64,000 nt of DNA from Kurthia massiliensis (GCF_000285555.1 NZ_HE610997.1:314860-378859), one strand, 5' to 3'. Numbered from the stretch's first letter, positions 1 through 9,707 are shown. Numbers and translations are program-made. Notes: generated by a model from the sequence alone, not told the origin.

Positions 1-31
1 CGCCTCCACATAAATGGATGGCGATTTTTTT
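1..31 (+). terminator. Probable rho-independent terminator of an upstream + strand gene
   Basis: The first 23 bases fold into an imperfect stem (CGCC..CCA pairing with TGG..GGCG) followed by a run of seven T on the + strand. It would end a + strand gene lying left of the window and face the 3' end of the next gene. Confidence 0.4.
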
Positions 32-374
32 AATGGGCACGTGATTTTCGAATAACCGTCGTTAACGCATAAGCGATGAAAAAGGCGATTAAATAATACA
101 CGATATACATATAATTCGTTAAGCCAAGCATTAAAATCATGACAACATAAGCTAAACATGAAATGATGACAGCATGTAACCATGGATAGCCTTTTAATGC
201 GCAAACGAATCCTTGATATAAGAAAATGACTGGGTAAAGCATATATAAACTAAACAGTACGAACTGTCCGTTATCTTCTACTGTATCCCCAAATCCGCCG
301 AGACGTGCAATGAGCGAAATCGCAAGCATCGCAAAGGCAGATAAAAATAAACAAGCTAATTTATTGGCGTTCAT
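30..374 (-). CDS. Small four-helix membrane protein of unknown function
   Basis: A 114-residue very hydrophobic protein with about four predicted membrane helices (roughly residues 5-22, 38-60, 66-85 and 88-108) and a short basic C-terminus (IRKSRAH). It starts at ATG after a good GGAGGGG ribosome site seven bases upstream. No catalytic motif is visible and I do not recognise the family. It follows the HAD hydrolase gene on the same strand with a 45-base gap, so the two may be co-transcribed. Real gene status rests on its ribosome site and hydrophobic pattern; function is unknown. Confidence 0.6.
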   Translation of the reverse strand: MNANKLACLFLSAFAMLAISLIARLGGFGDTVEDNGQFVLFSLYMLYPVIFLYQGFVCALKGYPWLHAVIISCLAYVVMILMLGLTNYMYIVYYLIAFFIAYALTTVIRKSRAH

Positions 375-419
375 AACATTTCCCCTCCAAAAAAATCATA
401 ACATGAAAAAGAAAACAAT

Positions 420-995
420 TTATATCATTTTCCAAACTTTTTCGAAATGTTCGTAATGATCCAGTGACACATCTGCTACCTCACACATTCCTTGGAACAT
501 AATCGTTTTCATGCCAACCGCTTTCGCAGGAATCAAATCAAGTGCTCGATCGCCTATCGCAGCATCTAACGCATATTTATTATGCAAGTAACGATAACTA
601 GCTGCATCTGGCTTGCGTGGGAAACCGTCTTCTGGTGTAACAATTTCTGTGAAATATTGTGTAAGGCCGTGCGCTTTTAACACTGCATCAATAACAGCAT
701 GTTCTTTATGAGACATAATGACATTGAGCTCTGCTTGCGCTAGTACACGTTCTACCCCATCAAATGGTCGTAGTAGTTCTGGTGGCAATGCTAAATTTTC
801 ACGTCGATAGTTTGCTTCTTGTTCTGCCGTTAACCCTAAATAGCGGAAGCCATGTGAAAATGACACTTTCATTTCACGTAAAATATCGTCGTATGAAAAT
901 TGCTGTGCTAACTGTGGAAATAAACGTAACACCGTTTCTACATAAGCTGGATACGTATCAAATAACGTACCATCAAAATCCCATAATAACTTCAT
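420..995 (-). CDS. HAD superfamily (subfamily IA) phosphatase
   Basis: A 191-residue cytosolic hydrolase. The N-terminal WDFDGTLFDTYP is HAD motif I with nucleophile Asp and acid/base Asp; a helical cap follows (residues about 15-85); VIMSHKEHAV gives motif II Ser; RKPDAASYRYL gives the motif III Lys; IGDRALDLIPAKAVGMKTI is motif IV. Family members such as phosphoglycolate phosphatases dephosphorylate small sugar or nucleotide phosphates by an aspartyl-phosphate intermediate. The substrate cannot be read from the sequence. The motif IV acidic pair is reduced to GDRALD, which is within normal variation. A GAGGTG ribosome site precedes the ATG. The lipM terminator lies just upstream. Confidence 0.85.
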   Translation of the reverse strand: MKLLWDFDGTLFDTYPAYVETVLRLFPQLAQQFSYDDILREMKVSFSHGFRYLGLTAEQEANYRRENLALPPELLRPFDGVERVLAQAELNVIMSHKEHAVIDAVLKAHGLTQYFTEIVTPEDGFPRKPDAASYRYLHNKYALDAAIGDRALDLIPAKAVGMKTIMFQGMCEVADVSLDHYEHFEKVWKMI

Positions 996-1007
996 AAGTC
1001 ACCTCTT

Positions 1008-1033
1008 AAAAAAGCGACCACAATGGGCCGCTT
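1008..1033 (-). terminator. lipM terminator
   Basis: On the minus strand AAGCGGCC and GGTCGCTT form an 8-bp stem (one G-T pair) with a short loop, then six T. It sits directly after the lipM stop codon and before the HAD gene. Confidence 0.7.
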
Positions 1034-1037
1034 GTCA

Positions 1038-1871
1038 TTATTTTTTAAAATTCCATTCGTCAGACGCATATTTCGTACGTGCTAATTCTTGAACGTATGC
1101 TTCTTGTTCTGCTGTTAACGTATACGGTACAAGTTCAATTTGTAACGCCTGTTCAAATCCTTGTTGGAACGCGTCGACACATTCGTCTACCGTCACACGA
1201 CGATCACTCAAATCATTAATCGCAACCGCTTTATGCGGTAATTGTTCGCGCATTTTTTGTTTTGCTGCTTCATCTTTAAAATTGAAGACCGAAATCAATT
1301 TTTCTTGATCTAAATCAATTAAAATTGCACCGTGTTGTAAAATAACGCCCGCTTGACGCGTTTGTGCACTCCCTGCCACTTTACGTCCTTCAACGACAAG
1401 TTCATACCAAGATGGTGCATCAAAACAAACGGCTGATTTCGGCTTTTGTAATGCTTCTTTTTCTTCTGCCGTTTCTGGCACAGAAAAATATGCATCAAAC
1501 CCTAAATTTTGAAAACCTTTTAATAATCCTTCGCTTAACACACGATATGCTTCCGTAACCGTTTTCGGCATATTTGGATAATCTTCTGAAACGATAATAC
1601 TATACGTTAATTCATGTTCATGTAATACCGCACGTCCACCTGTCGGACGGCGTACAAACCCTAAATTCAGTTTATGTAATTGATCAAAATTAATATCTCG
1701 ATGTGCTCGTTGGAAATAGCCAATCGATAACGTCGCTGGTGCCCATTCGTAAAATCGAATGATTGGTGGCAGTTCCCCCTGTCCGTGCCATTTTAACAAT
1801 GCTTCGTCTAAAGCCATATTGTAACTCGGACTGCATGCCCCTGAATTAATAAAATTCCACGTTGTTGTCAT
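1038..1871 (-). CDS. lipM: Octanoyltransferase LipM
   Basis: A 277-residue protein that moves the octanoyl group from acyl-ACP to the lipoyl domain of GcvH, the first step of lipoate synthesis in Bacillales. [18 protein letters not shown] (about residues 74-91) is the biotin/lipoate ligase-fold binding loop, Cys149 in [11 protein letters not shown] matches the LipM acyl-thioester cysteine, and Lys164 in [10 protein letters not shown] is the conserved lysine. I chose the ATG at 1871 because GGGAGG lies seven bases before it; an in-frame upstream start overlaps that site. It lies 3 kb from the glycine cleavage operon, whose GcvH partner is its likely substrate. YqhM is the B. subtilis counterpart at the same location. 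Confidence 0.93.
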   Translation of the reverse strand: MTTTWNFINSGACSPSYNMALDEALLKWHGQGELPPIIRFYEWAPATLSIGYFQRAHRDINFDQLHKLNLGFVRRPTGGRAVLHEHELTYSIIVSEDYPNMPKTVTEAYRVLSEGLLKGFQNLGFDAYFSVPETAEEKEALQKPKSAVCFDAPSWYELVVEGRKVAGSAQTRQAGVILQHGAILIDLDQEKLISVFNFKDEAAKQKMREQLPHKAVAINDLSDRRVTVDECVDAFQQGFEQALQIELVPYTLTAEQEAYVQELARTKYASDEWNFKK

Positions 1872-1903
1872 GTCCATTCCTCCCAAAATTATCAACTATG
1901 TTC

Positions 1904-1933
1904 ATTTTAGCAAACGCTGTGGACGAACTCCAA
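1904..1933 (-). promoter_or_regulatory. lipM promoter
   Basis: On the minus strand TTGGAG, an 18-base spacer and TAAAAT form a sigma-A-type promoter about 35 bases upstream of the lipM start. It overlaps the divergent rhodanese promoter. Confidence 0.5.
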
Positions 1934-1948
1934 CCATTCTTTTATAAT
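1920..1948 (+). promoter_or_regulatory. Rhodanese gene promoter
   Basis: TGGACG, a 17-base spacer and a perfect TATAAT precede the rhodanese start by about 30 bases. Its -35 box overlaps the divergent lipM promoter, so the two may compete for polymerase. Confidence 0.5.
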
Positions 1949-1978
1949 AGAGAATGTATGTAGAAAGGGGTCATTACA

Positions 1979-2365
1979 TTGACTTGGTTATGGACTATTT
2001 TAATTATCGTTGTTGTCGTTGTGGCATCAGCACTTATTACGTCAATGCGTTCAAAAAAAGCTGTAACAATGCTTTCTGAAGAAGAATTCAAAGCAGGTTA
2101 CCGTAAAGCGCAATTAATCGACGTTCGTGAAAAAGGTGAATTCGATGGCAGCCACATTTTAGGCGCACGTAACTTACCGACAACACAACTACGTAATCGT
2201 TACAAAGAACTACGTCCAGATTTACCAGTATACTTATACTGCGAAAATGGCGGTCGTAGCTCACGTACAGCTTTATTCTTAAAGAAAAAAGGCTATACAC
2301 AATTATACGCACTAGAAGGCGGTTTCAAAAACTGGTCTGGTCGTACAAAATCAACAAAAAAATAA
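1979..2365 (+). CDS. yqhL: Membrane-anchored rhodanese-like sulfurtransferase (YqhL family)
   Basis: A 128-residue protein with one N-terminal membrane helix (residues 3-21, TWLWTILIIVVVVVASALI) and a single rhodanese domain (about 31-125). The active-site loop is CENGGRSS with the persulfide cysteine at position 88, and LIDVRE is the usual N-terminal rhodanese motif. The domain should face the cytosol. Such proteins carry sulfane sulfur, but the acceptor is unknown. Translation begins at TTG, supported by AAAGGGG eight bases upstream. It is divergent from lipM, as in B. subtilis. Confidence 0.87.
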   Translation: MTWLWTILIIVVVVVASALITSMRSKKAVTMLSEEEFKAGYRKAQLIDVREKGEFDGSHILGARNLPTTQLRNRYKELRPDLPVYLYCENGGRSSRTALFLKKKGYTQLYALEGGFKNWSGRTKSTKK

Positions 2366-2371
2366 TACGTC

Positions 2372-2409
2372 AAAAAAGAGGTTATATGCGCTGCATATAG
2401 CCTCTTTTT
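2372..2409. terminator. Bidirectional terminator
   Basis: GAGG-TATATGC and GCATATA-CCTC form a long stem flanked by A6 on the left and T5 on the right. It lies between the converging rhodanese and desaturase-like genes and can serve both. Confidence 0.8.
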
Positions 2410-3847
2410 ATCGATTTTTTGTCATTAACTCTTCGATAATTTGTTGTGCGACTCGATCGCCATTCGCAATTGATTTTGTCACGCTATCTGTCGGATGCAT
2501 TTGCATACTCGTAAAATATAGATTTTGTAGTGGCTTCGCTTTTAACATTGGATTTAATAAAAATTGCGTCATTTTTTTCACTTGTCCCTCATGTCGATAG
2601 GCATCAAATAAATCGACTAATTCTCCAGGTGTCCACGTATGTTCTACAGCAATATAAGGTACAATATCAATCCCTGCCGCTTTTAATTTATGATAAACAT
2701 TTCTTTTCATCTGTTGCACCATACTTTCATCTGTCGTATGTGGCATATTCGCAAAAATCAATAAGGCATCCCCTCTTATAAATCGTTCTTCTTCTTGAAA
2801 AGCTGGATTGTATACATAAACGGTCGGATCATCTGGTAATTTACCGCTTTTCAGCTGTTCAAACTCTTGCTCTGCATTTGCTGAATGAATAATGTGATGA
2901 TGATATACTTCCGAATGGGTATGCAATGCGACGAGCATCACACATGCACCAATAAAAGGTGGCAACATCGTTTGCTCATTTGCACTTCCTTCTATTAAAT
3001 AAGGTTGTTGTTTATAATCCATCGCACTCATCATGACCACATCTGCTTCTAAACTCAATTCTTCATTCAAACAAATACCTTCGATTTTCCCATCATGCGT
3101 ATGAATTTTCGTCACTTCTTTTTCTGTATAATAACGGACGCCTTCTTCTTTTGCGATTTGTTGTAATGCGCGCACGAGTCGTAAATTCCCACCAGCGACA
3201 TAATAAACACCGCCTAGTAACTCATCATATGCTTGAATAATATAGAGCGCAGGTGCCTCTGTCGGAGAAATGCCGTTATACGAAGCATAATGATTAAATG
3301 TTTGAATGACGATTTCATTCGTAAAGTAACGGCGAACGAAATGATTGAGCGTCTCAAATGGCTTTAACGTTAAATAAGCACTTCTTACAGGTGGTACGAG
3401 CAATTGGCGCCATGAAGTAAGTGGTTTCAAACTTGTAATTTTTTCAAATGCTTCTTTCATACGCGTAATGTCCGCTAAAAAATCATCGTAATTATTCAGG
3501 CCAATTGGGTCCAGTCGTGCTAATTGTTTTCGCATAAAATGCTGATCACTCGATAAGAAAAATGTTTGTTGCTCGCTAAAAACATTTTGTGTATGATGCC
3601 TTACACGTCTTAATGTAACATAATCGCTTAATTGTCGATCGACTTGTTGCATAAACTGTTCAATGATTTCCGGTGCCGTAATCATCGTTGGTCCAATGTC
3701 AAAATCATATCCTTGTAACTGCAATGTCCGTAGTTTGCCGCCAATATAATCCCGCTTTTCATAAATCGATACTTCTGCTCCGTTGTGCGCAAGTCGAATA
3801 GCTGCAGCTAAATGGCTCACACTACTTCCAATGATTGCAACTTTCAT
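2408..3847 (-). CDS. Carotenoid desaturase (CrtN/CrtI)-like protein with degenerate flavin motifs
   Basis: A 479-residue protein with the length and layout of phytoene/dehydrosqualene desaturases. Visible family features are the N-terminal Rossmann strand with YEKRDYIGGK, FDIGPTMITAP after it, and a C-terminal NLYFTSMQMHP segment. The dinucleotide motif that is normally GxGxxG reads GSSVSH, so its second and third glycines are lost, and the C-terminal FAD motif, usually like GAGTHPGGG, has become SMQMHPTDS. It may bind flavin weakly, bind something else, or be inactive. The ATG at 3847 has GAAGGAGG seven bases upstream and overlaps the stop of the preceding membrane gene by ATGA, so the two are translationally coupled. 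No other carotenoid gene is nearby. Confidence 0.75.
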   Translation of the reverse strand: MKVAIIGSSVSHLAAAIRLAHNGAEVSIYEKRDYIGGKLRTLQLQGYDFDIGPTMITAPEIIEQFMQQVDRQLSDYVTLRRVRHHTQNVFSEQQTFFLSSDQHFMRKQLARLDPIGLNNYDDFLADITRMKEAFEKITSLKPLTSWRQLLVPPVRSAYLTLKPFETLNHFVRRYFTNEIVIQTFNHYASYNGISPTEAPALYIIQAYDELLGGVYYVAGGNLRLVRALQQIAKEEGVRYYTEKEVTKIHTHDGKIEGICLNEELSLEADVVMMSAMDYKQQPYLIEGSANEQTMLPPFIGACVMLVALHTHSEVYHHHIIHSANAEQEFEQLKSGKLPDDPTVYVYNPAFQEEERFIRGDALLIFANMPHTTDESMVQQMKRNVYHKLKAAGIDIVPYIAVEHTWTPGELVDLFDAYRHEGQVKKMTQFLLNPMLKAKPLQNLYFTSMQMHPTDSVTKSIANGDRVAQQIIEELMTKNR

Positions 3848-4593
3848 GCTATATCCTCCTTCACAAGCAACAATGTGAGCGTTGCAACGATTAAAATCGT
3901 CGCCACAATACTCGTTAACCATAATCCTGAAATCGCGCACATACTAATAATGAGTACCATTAATCCGTAAAATAAAATGAGCATTCGCCGCGTACAGCTT
4001 TTCGAGTAATAAACACGACGAAAGTGTTGTAATTGTAATAATATGAGGTCAATGACAAAGGCAAGTATAAGCCAAACGAACGTGACGACTTTCACATTTT
4101 CATACAACAAACCTTTTGCATTATTTTCTGTAAATGTTACTGTGTCATAAACAATCGGCACGACGAGTACGTAGAAAACAATAGCGACAAAACTAGCAAT
4201 TAACGGTTGTAGCGTTCGAGAATTTGTCAACCCTAGCGCATAGCTAACTGCCGCGATAAATAACCAAATCGATACTTCAGATGTCTTATGCAACAAACTA
4301 GTTAGCCAAAAGTCAGATGAAAAATTATGACTAAACAACGGTTCTTCGATAAGCCATTGTAATATCGTATCAATTCCTAAAACTAAGGCAATTATACCGA
4401 TAATGATGCCAATCCCGAACCAAGCGCCAAATAACTGAATTAAGTAACAACTAGCAATAATCCCAATCAATGTGAGCAACGTGAATGGAATCGTTAAATC
4501 TTCACCGAGTGCTGTCATCCCTGTCACAAGCATCATAAAATCAACAATATATCCTGCTAAAATCACATAATAAATAACAGCGATTGCCTTCAT
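3844..4593 (-). CDS. Polytopic membrane protein of unknown function
   Basis: A 249-residue protein with about seven predicted membrane helices and a short basic cytosolic loop (FRRVYYSKSCTRR) before the last two. I do not recognise the family. Its stop codon overlaps the start of the desaturase-like gene (ATGA), which implies a two-gene operon and probably a common task at the membrane. A GAAGGAAGGTGG ribosome site precedes the ATG. Carotenoid synthesis operons do hold small membrane proteins, but nothing in this sequence shows such activity. Confidence 0.7.
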   Translation of the reverse strand: MKAIAVIYYVILAGYIVDFMMLVTGMTALGEDLTIPFTLLTLIGIIASCYLIQLFGAWFGIGIIIGIIALVLGIDTILQWLIEEPLFSHNFSSDFWLTSLLHKTSEVSIWLFIAAVSYALGLTNSRTLQPLIASFVAIVFYVLVVPIVYDTVTFTENNAKGLLYENVKVVTFVWLILAFVIDLILLQLQHFRRVYYSKSCTRRMLILFYGLMVLIISMCAISGLWLTSIVATILIVATLTLLLVKEDIA

Positions 4594-4707
4594 GCGCCCA
4601 CCTTCCTTCTTTCAAATCCTTTACCCTTTTTTCTCCAAAAACTGTCGATAGTTGATACATTTTTGTATTTCGTTACATATTTCTTATATTTGTCTTACAA
4701 CTGTTAC

Positions 4708-4736
4708 AAAAAAGGGAACCGCTTCTCGCGATTCCC
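4708..4736 (-). terminator. gcv operon terminator
   Basis: On the minus strand GGGAATCGC pairs with GCGGTTCCC around a four- to five-base loop, followed by T6. It lies just downstream of the gcvPB stop. Confidence 0.85.
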
Positions 4737-4752
4737 TTTCTACATCATTACT

Positions 4753-6216
4753 TTACGCTTTTTGGTAACGTAACACTGGCTTACGTGCAGCTAAAGTTTC
4801 ATCTAAACGTTTAATAACTGTCGTATGTGGTGCTTCCTGTACGATTTCAGGATTTTCTTCTGCCTCTTTTGCAATTTGAATCATTGCATCACAGAAAGCA
4901 TCTAATGTTTCTTTTGATTCTGTTTCTGTAGGCTCAATCATTAACCCTTCTTCCACATTTAATGGGAAGTAAGTTGTCGGTGGATGGTAGCCAAAGTCTA
5001 ACAGACGTTTTGCAATATCAAGTGTACGTACGCCAAGTTTTTTCTGACGGCTACCTGATAAAACGAATTCATGTTTACAGTGACGGTCGTACGGTAATTC
5101 ATAGTATGGTTGCAGACGACGCATCATGTAGTTCGCGTTAATCACGGCATTTTCTGTTACTGCTTTTAAGCCAGCTGGGCCCATCGTACGAATGTACGTA
5201 TAAGCACGCACGTTAATACCGAAGTTGCCGTAGTACGGTTTTACACGACCAATTGTTTGTGGACGATCGTAATCAAAGTGGAATGTGCCTTCTTCTGTTT
5301 TCACAAGTACTGGTTTCGGTAAAAATGGGATTAAATCAGCTTTCACCCCAACTGGACCTGAACCAGGACCACCACCACCGTGAGGGCCTGTAAATGTTTT
5401 GTGTAAGTTTAAGTGAACACAGTCAAAGCCCATATCACCAGGGCGTGCTTTTGACATAACAGCATTTAAATTCGCACCGTCATAATACACTTTACCGCCA
5501 ACACCGTGAACGATTTCAGCGATTTCTAAAATGTGTTCTTCGAATAAACCGAGTGTGTTCGGATTTGTTAACATTAACGCGGCTGTATCATCGCCAACTT
5601 TTGCACGTAAATCTTCTAAATCAACGAGACCATGTTCATCAGAAGCAACGGTAATCGTATCGAATCCTGCAACCGTTGCAGAAGCTGGGTTCGTACCGTG
5701 CGCTGAGTCAGGCACTAACACTTTCGTACGTTGTACGTCGCCATTTGCTTCGTGGAACGCGCGAATCATCATTAATGCTGTCCATTCACCGTGTGCACCT
5801 GCTGCTGGTTGTAACGTAACTTCATCCATACCTGTAATTTCGATTAAGTGTTCTTGAAGATCATACATTAATTCTAATGCACCTTGCACTGTTTCTTCAT
5901 CTTGCAATGGGTGAATGTTTGCGAATCCTGCAATACGTGCTGCCGTTTCGTTCATTTTCGGATTATATTTCATCGTACAAGAACCAAGTGGATAGAAGCC
6001 TGAATCTACACCGTGGTTACGACGAGAAAGTGCTGTATAGTGACGCATAATATCAAGTTCTGATAACTCAGGTAGTTCTGCTGCTTCTTCACGGATAAAG
6101 CCTTCTGGTAAAACAGCTGATAAGTCGATTTCTGGCACATCTAACGCTGGTAAGCTATGTCCGATGCGTCCTTCATGTGATAGTTCAAATACGAGTGGTT
6201 GATTATCTTTATGCAT
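4753..6216 (-). CDS. gcvPB: Glycine dehydrogenase (P-protein) subunit 2
   Basis: A 487-residue pyridoxal-phosphate subunit of the two-subunit glycine decarboxylase. It works with GcvPA to decarboxylate glycine and pass the aminomethyl group to lipoyl-GcvH. [18 protein letters not shown] holds the PLP lysine (Lys273), and [11 protein letters not shown] and DGANLNAV are conserved fold-type I segments. Length matches the family. It overlaps the 3' end of gcvPA by eight bases and has GGAGG six bases before its ATG. It is the last gene of the riboswitch-controlled operon. GcvH and the L-protein are not in the window. Confidence 0.97.
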   Translation of the reverse strand: MHKDNQPLVFELSHEGRIGHSLPALDVPEIDLSAVLPEGFIREEAAELPELSELDIMRHYTALSRRNHGVDSGFYPLGSCTMKYNPKMNETAARIAGFANIHPLQDEETVQGALELMYDLQEHLIEITGMDEVTLQPAAGAHGEWTALMMIRAFHEANGDVQRTKVLVPDSAHGTNPASATVAGFDTITVASDEHGLVDLEDLRAKVGDDTAALMLTNPNTLGLFEEHILEIAEIVHGVGGKVYYDGANLNAVMSKARPGDMGFDCVHLNLHKTFTGPHGGGGPGSGPVGVKADLIPFLPKPVLVKTEEGTFHFDYDRPQTIGRVKPYYGNFGINVRAYTYIRTMGPAGLKAVTENAVINANYMMRRLQPYYELPYDRHCKHEFVLSGSRQKKLGVRTLDIAKRLLDFGYHPPTTYFPLNVEEGLMIEPTETESKETLDAFCDAMIQIAKEAEENPEIVQEAPHTTVIKRLDETLAARKPVLRYQKA

Positions 6217-7576
6217 TTTGGGCCTCCGTTTCTGCTACTTGAGCAGCAATTGCTTGAACGAACGCATCGATTTCTTCTTTCGTACGTTGCTCTGTTACAC
6301 AAATTAGCGCATTGTTTTGTAACTTTTCATCGACACGACCTAAGTCAAAGCCACCGATAAATCCGTCATTTAACAATGTTTTATTTAACGCTGTGACGTC
6401 GGTTTTCACATCAACAACGATTTCGTTGAAGTGTGCACCATCGAATGAAACGGTAAAGCCAGCCGCTTCAAACTGTTGTTTCGCATAATATGTTTTCGCA
6501 ATGTTTTGTGTCGCCATTTCGCGGATACCTTGTTTCCCAAGTGCTGTCATCGCAACAGATGCTGCTAATGCATTTAGCGCTTGGTTTGAACAAATATTTG
6601 ATGTCGCTTTTTCACGACGAATATGTTGTTCACGTGCTTGTAATGTTAATACGTAACCACGACGACCTTCTTCATCGATCGTTTCACCGACAAGACGACC
6701 TGGTACTTTACGCATTAATTTTTTTGTCGTTGCAAAATAACCACAGTGTGGGCCACCGAAGCCTTCAGGAATACCGAACGGTTGTGCATCACCGACTGTA
6801 ATATCCGCGCCCATTTTACCTGGAGGTGTTAGTACTGCAAGTGATAATGGATTTGCAGAAACAATTGATAAACCTTTTACTGCGTGCACTAATTCAGACA
6901 CTTTTGTAACGTCTTCTAGTTGACCGTAGAAGTTCGGATATTGCACCATTACTGCGGCCGTATTGTCGTCAATTTGGGTTTCAAGCGCTGCTAAATCAGT
7001 TACACCGTCTTTTGCTGGTACTTCAACGACGTCGATTGATTGACCATACGCATATGTTTTCACGACATCTTTCGCAATTGGATGTACTGCTTCTGACACT
7101 AAAATTTTCGTTTTACGTGTAGCGCCTGCAGCAAGCATACCTGCTTCTGCTAATGCTGTGCCACCATCGTACATAGATGAGTTCGCTAAATCCATACCTG
7201 TCAGTTCAGCAATCATCGTTTGGAACTCGAAAATTGCCTGTAGTTCACCTTGAGAAATTTCAGGCTGATAAGGTGTATACGCTGTGTAAAATTCTGAACG
7301 TGAGATGACGTGATCGACAATAACAGGTTTGTAGTGATCATAAACGCCTGCTCCTAAAAATGATGCATATTCATCGCTGTTGGCATTTTTCTTTGCTAAG
7401 CGTGCCAGTTCTTTAAGCAATGCTGATTCTGACTTTGCTGGTTTAATATTATATTCCCCTTGGAAGCGTACGCGCTCTGGAATATCTGCAAATAATTCAT
7501 CGACTGTTGAAACGCCAATCGTCTCTAACATGTCTTTTTGGTCTTGCTCAGTCATTGGTAAGTACCGATGCTTCAT
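6209..7576 (-). CDS. gcvPA: Glycine dehydrogenase (P-protein) subunit 1
   Basis: A 455-residue subunit that pairs with GcvPB to form the active P-protein. It begins [12 protein letters not shown] and holds the subunit-1 segments [12 protein letters not shown] and [19 protein letters not shown], with ALNALAAS in the C-terminal half. It lacks the PLP lysine motif, as expected for this subunit. The gene follows gcvT by 27 bases and overlaps gcvPB by eight bases, giving coupled translation. Confidence 0.97.
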   Translation of the reverse strand: MKHRYLPMTEQDQKDMLETIGVSTVDELFADIPERVRFQGEYNIKPAKSESALLKELARLAKKNANSDEYASFLGAGVYDHYKPVIVDHVISRSEFYTAYTPYQPEISQGELQAIFEFQTMIAELTGMDLANSSMYDGGTALAEAGMLAAGATRKTKILVSEAVHPIAKDVVKTYAYGQSIDVVEVPAKDGVTDLAALETQIDDNTAAVMVQYPNFYGQLEDVTKVSELVHAVKGLSIVSANPLSLAVLTPPGKMGADITVGDAQPFGIPEGFGGPHCGYFATTKKLMRKVPGRLVGETIDEEGRRGYVLTLQAREQHIRREKATSNICSNQALNALAASVAMTALGKQGIREMATQNIAKTYYAKQQFEAAGFTVSFDGAHFNEIVVDVKTDVTALNKTLLNDGFIGGFDLGRVDEKLQNNALICVTEQRTKEEIDAFVQAIAAQVAETEAQNA

Positions 7577-7603
7577 TGGAAAAAACCTCTCTTTTAGTAA
7601 AAT

Positions 7604-8695
7604 TTATTTTTGACGTTTATAAAACGGTGTTTCGACTGTTTTCACTTTCAAACGACGGTTACGAATAGCCACTTCTAATTCCTCACCTAATTCAGCATAT
7701 TCTGACTTTATTAAAGCTAAGCCGACATTTCGTTTTGAACCAGGTAATTGTGTACCCGTTGTTACTTCGCCAATTTCTTCTTCGCCTTTAAACACTTTAT
7801 AACCGTGACGTGGTACACCTTTATCAATCATTTCAATCCCGATTGATTTACGTGGTACGCCTTGTTCTTTTTGTGCTTGTAACGTCGGTTTCCCATTGAA
7901 ATCAACGTCTTTATTTAATTTCACGACAAAGTTAATCCCTGCTTCAAGTGGCGTAATATCTTTTGACAACTCTTGACCATAAAGCGGTAAGCATGCTTCA
8001 AAGCGTAACGTGTCACGTGCCCCTAAACCACACGGAACAACTTCACCTGATGCTAAAATTTTATCCCAAAGTGCTACGACTGTATCTGGTGTGGCATAAA
8101 TTTCAAAACCATCTTCGCCTGTATAACCCGTACGCGAGATTAATGTCGTATAGCCTGCAATATCAACGTTTTGTGCTAATCGGAATGGTTTCACATCCGT
8201 TAATGTAAAGTCCGTTAATTGTTGCAGTGCTTCAATAGCTTTTGGGCCTTGAATCGCCAATTGTCCAAAATTTTCTGAATCATTTGTGATAACAACATCA
8301 CCGAATGCTTGAGATTCCATCCACGCAACATCTTTTTCAATGTTTGCAGCATTTACAACGAGTAAATATTTTTCTTCCGCTAAGCGATAAATTAATAAAT
8401 CATCGACAACGCCGCCATCTTCATAGCACATCGTCGTATATTGTGTTTGATCAATCGCAACTTTTGATACATCGTTCGTCACGAGTTTTTGTAAGTATTG
8501 TAATGCCCCTGAACCTTCTACGAATACTTCTCCCATATGTGATACATCGAATAAACCAGCAGACCCACGCACTGCTGCATGCTCCTCTTTAATCGAGCTG
8601 AACTGTACTGGTAATTCCCAACCACCAAAATCGATTGTCTTTCCGCCAAATTTAGCGTATGAATCGAATAATGGGGTACGTTTTAATGTTGACAC
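7604..8695 (-). CDS. gcvT: Glycine cleavage T-protein (aminomethyltransferase)
   Basis: A 363-residue tetrahydrofolate-dependent enzyme that takes the aminomethyl group from GcvH, releasing ammonia and forming 5,10-methylene-THF. [15 protein letters not shown] near residue 48, [12 protein letters not shown] in the middle and [20 protein letters not shown] are family signatures, and length is typical. It is the first gene after the tandem glycine riboswitch, with AGGAGGGG seven bases before its ATG. Expression should therefore rise with intracellular glycine. Confidence 0.97.
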   Translation of the reverse strand: MSTLKRTPLFDSYAKFGGKTIDFGGWELPVQFSSIKEEHAAVRGSAGLFDVSHMGEVFVEGSGALQYLQKLVTNDVSKVAIDQTQYTTMCYEDGGVVDDLLIYRLAEEKYLLVVNAANIEKDVAWMESQAFGDVVITNDSENFGQLAIQGPKAIEALQQLTDFTLTDVKPFRLAQNVDIAGYTTLISRTGYTGEDGFEIYATPDTVVALWDKILASGEVVPCGLGARDTLRFEACLPLYGQELSKDITPLEAGINFVVKLNKDVDFNGKPTLQAQKEQGVPRKSIGIEMIDKGVPRHGYKVFKGEEEIGEVTTGTQLPGSKRNVGLALIKSEYAELGEELEVAIRNRRLKVKTVETPFYKRQK

Positions 8696-8715
8696 ATTAA
8701 CCCCTCCTTATTGTC

Positions 8716-8938
8716 GAAAAAAAAGAACAGAGAAATCCCTTTATAAAAAAGGATTTCTCTGTCCATGCACCTGAAAGTTTAACCAAATATTTGGCTGTCA
8801 TCTTGGGTGGCTACCCGAAGTAGCGCTCTCCAGAGTTGCGTCCAGTACGAGTCTTTTTGCCTGAGAGATTCATAGCTTAGCTACTTGCTCCTTCGGCGAC
8901 ACATTGAAGTGTTCTCTCCCCATACCTTCATCCGCTTC
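8716..8938 (-). promoter_or_regulatory. Tandem glycine riboswitch with intrinsic terminator
   Basis: The gcvT leader on the minus strand contains the conserved elements of two glycine aptamers in a row: GGGGAGAGA, CGCCGAAGGAGCAAGT, AATCTCTCAGGCAAAAAGAC and CTGGAGAG for the first, then TAGCCACCCAAGATGAC and CTTTCAGGTGCATGGACAGAG for the second. The expression platform is a 12-bp hairpin (ACAGAGAAATCC with its complement, 8727-8762) followed by eight T. In known examples glycine binding prevents this terminator and turns the operon on. Most of this 363-base gap is explained by it. Confidence 0.95.
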
Positions 8939-8945
8939 CATATAG

Positions 8946-8975
8946 ATTATGTCTTTTAACAGGATTTCTTGTCTA
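8946..8975 (-). promoter_or_regulatory. gcv operon promoter
   Basis: On the minus strand TAGACA, an 18-base spacer and CATAAT lie just before the first riboswitch aptamer, placing the transcript start near 8938. Confidence 0.6.
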
Positions 8976-9024
8976 TATCCTAACATTGACCTATCTATGT
9001 TGCAATATAATTCGTTAAAATATT

Positions 9025-9048
9025 TTAAAAACGAACATTTTTCGTTTG
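9025..9048 (-). terminator. Possible aroK terminator
   Basis: A 7-bp AT-rich stem (AAACGAA with TTCGTTT) followed by a few T lies 11 bases beyond the aroK stop. It is weak, so read-through into the gcv leader is possible. Confidence 0.4.
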
Positions 9049-9058
9049 AAAGCAAATT

Positions 9059-9571
9059 TTATTCGCCTTTTAAACGATTCACTTGGAAGCCACAATATTC
9101 TACAATTTGTCTTAATGATCGTCCTTCTGTTCGAACTGAGATATGTGCGCATTGCTTATAGTATTTTCTGCGTTCATGGTACAAATCTTCTAATTCTTGC
9201 TTTGTGGAACGCTGCACGATCGGGCGATTTTTATCTTTATGAATACGTCTCCAAATATCTGGGAACGTGGCATCTAAAAATAAAACTAAACCTGTTTCAC
9301 GCATAATTTTTCGATTTGCAGGATTCATCGCTGCACCGCCGCCTGTGGCAATGATGCAAAATTCATCGCGGAAATTTTCCAAAAAATCCGTTTCAATGTT
9401 GCGGAAAGCTTCTTCACCATCGTCAGCAAAAATTTCTGGGATGGTTTTATTCTCTCGACGCACGATTTCTGTATCCATGTCGTAATAAGGTAGCTTTAAA
9501 TAATAGCTAAGCCTTCTACCGATTGCACTTTTTCCCGAGCCCATAAAACCGACTAAATAAATTTTACGCAC
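9059..9571 (-). CDS. aroK: Shikimate kinase
   Basis: A 170-residue P-loop kinase that phosphorylates shikimate at the 3-hydroxyl in aromatic amino acid synthesis. Walker A is GFMGSGKS (residues 8-15), DMDTEI at 31-36 binds shikimate and magnesium, and GGGAAMNP is the third substrate motif. Size is normal. Translation begins at GTG, supported by AAGAAGGTG just upstream. It has its own promoter in the comG-aroK gap and lies upstream of the gcv riboswitch, as in B. subtilis. Confidence 0.95.
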   Translation of the reverse strand: MRKIYLVGFMGSGKSAIGRRLSYYLKLPYYDMDTEIVRRENKTIPEIFADDGEEAFRNIETDFLENFRDEFCIIATGGGAAMNPANRKIMRETGLVLFLDATFPDIWRRIHKDKNRPIVQRSTKQELEDLYHERRKYYKQCAHISVRTEGRSLRQIVEYCGFQVNRLKGE

Positions 9572-9629
9572 CTTTTCACCTTCTTAATGACGACAAACAA
9601 CAACGTTGCTACTCAACACTTTTTTATTT

Positions 9630-9658
9630 ATAGTAGCATGAAAGTAATCGGATTCCAA
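9630..9658 (-). promoter_or_regulatory. aroK promoter
   Basis: On the minus strand TTGGAA, a 17-base spacer and TACTAT lie about 60 bases before the aroK GTG start. Confidence 0.55.
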
Positions 9659-9707
9659 CGATATTCTCGAAGTTCAACGTAAAATCAAACAAAATTTATA
9701 GTGCTTG

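Noticed and set aside
5531-5857. A 108-codon + strand frame inside gcvPB
   Set aside because: It is antisense to the well-conserved P-protein and has no independent support.
8870-9055. A 61-codon minus-strand frame before gcvT
   Set aside because: It lies across the gcv promoter and the first glycine aptamer, whose RNA elements explain the conservation better.
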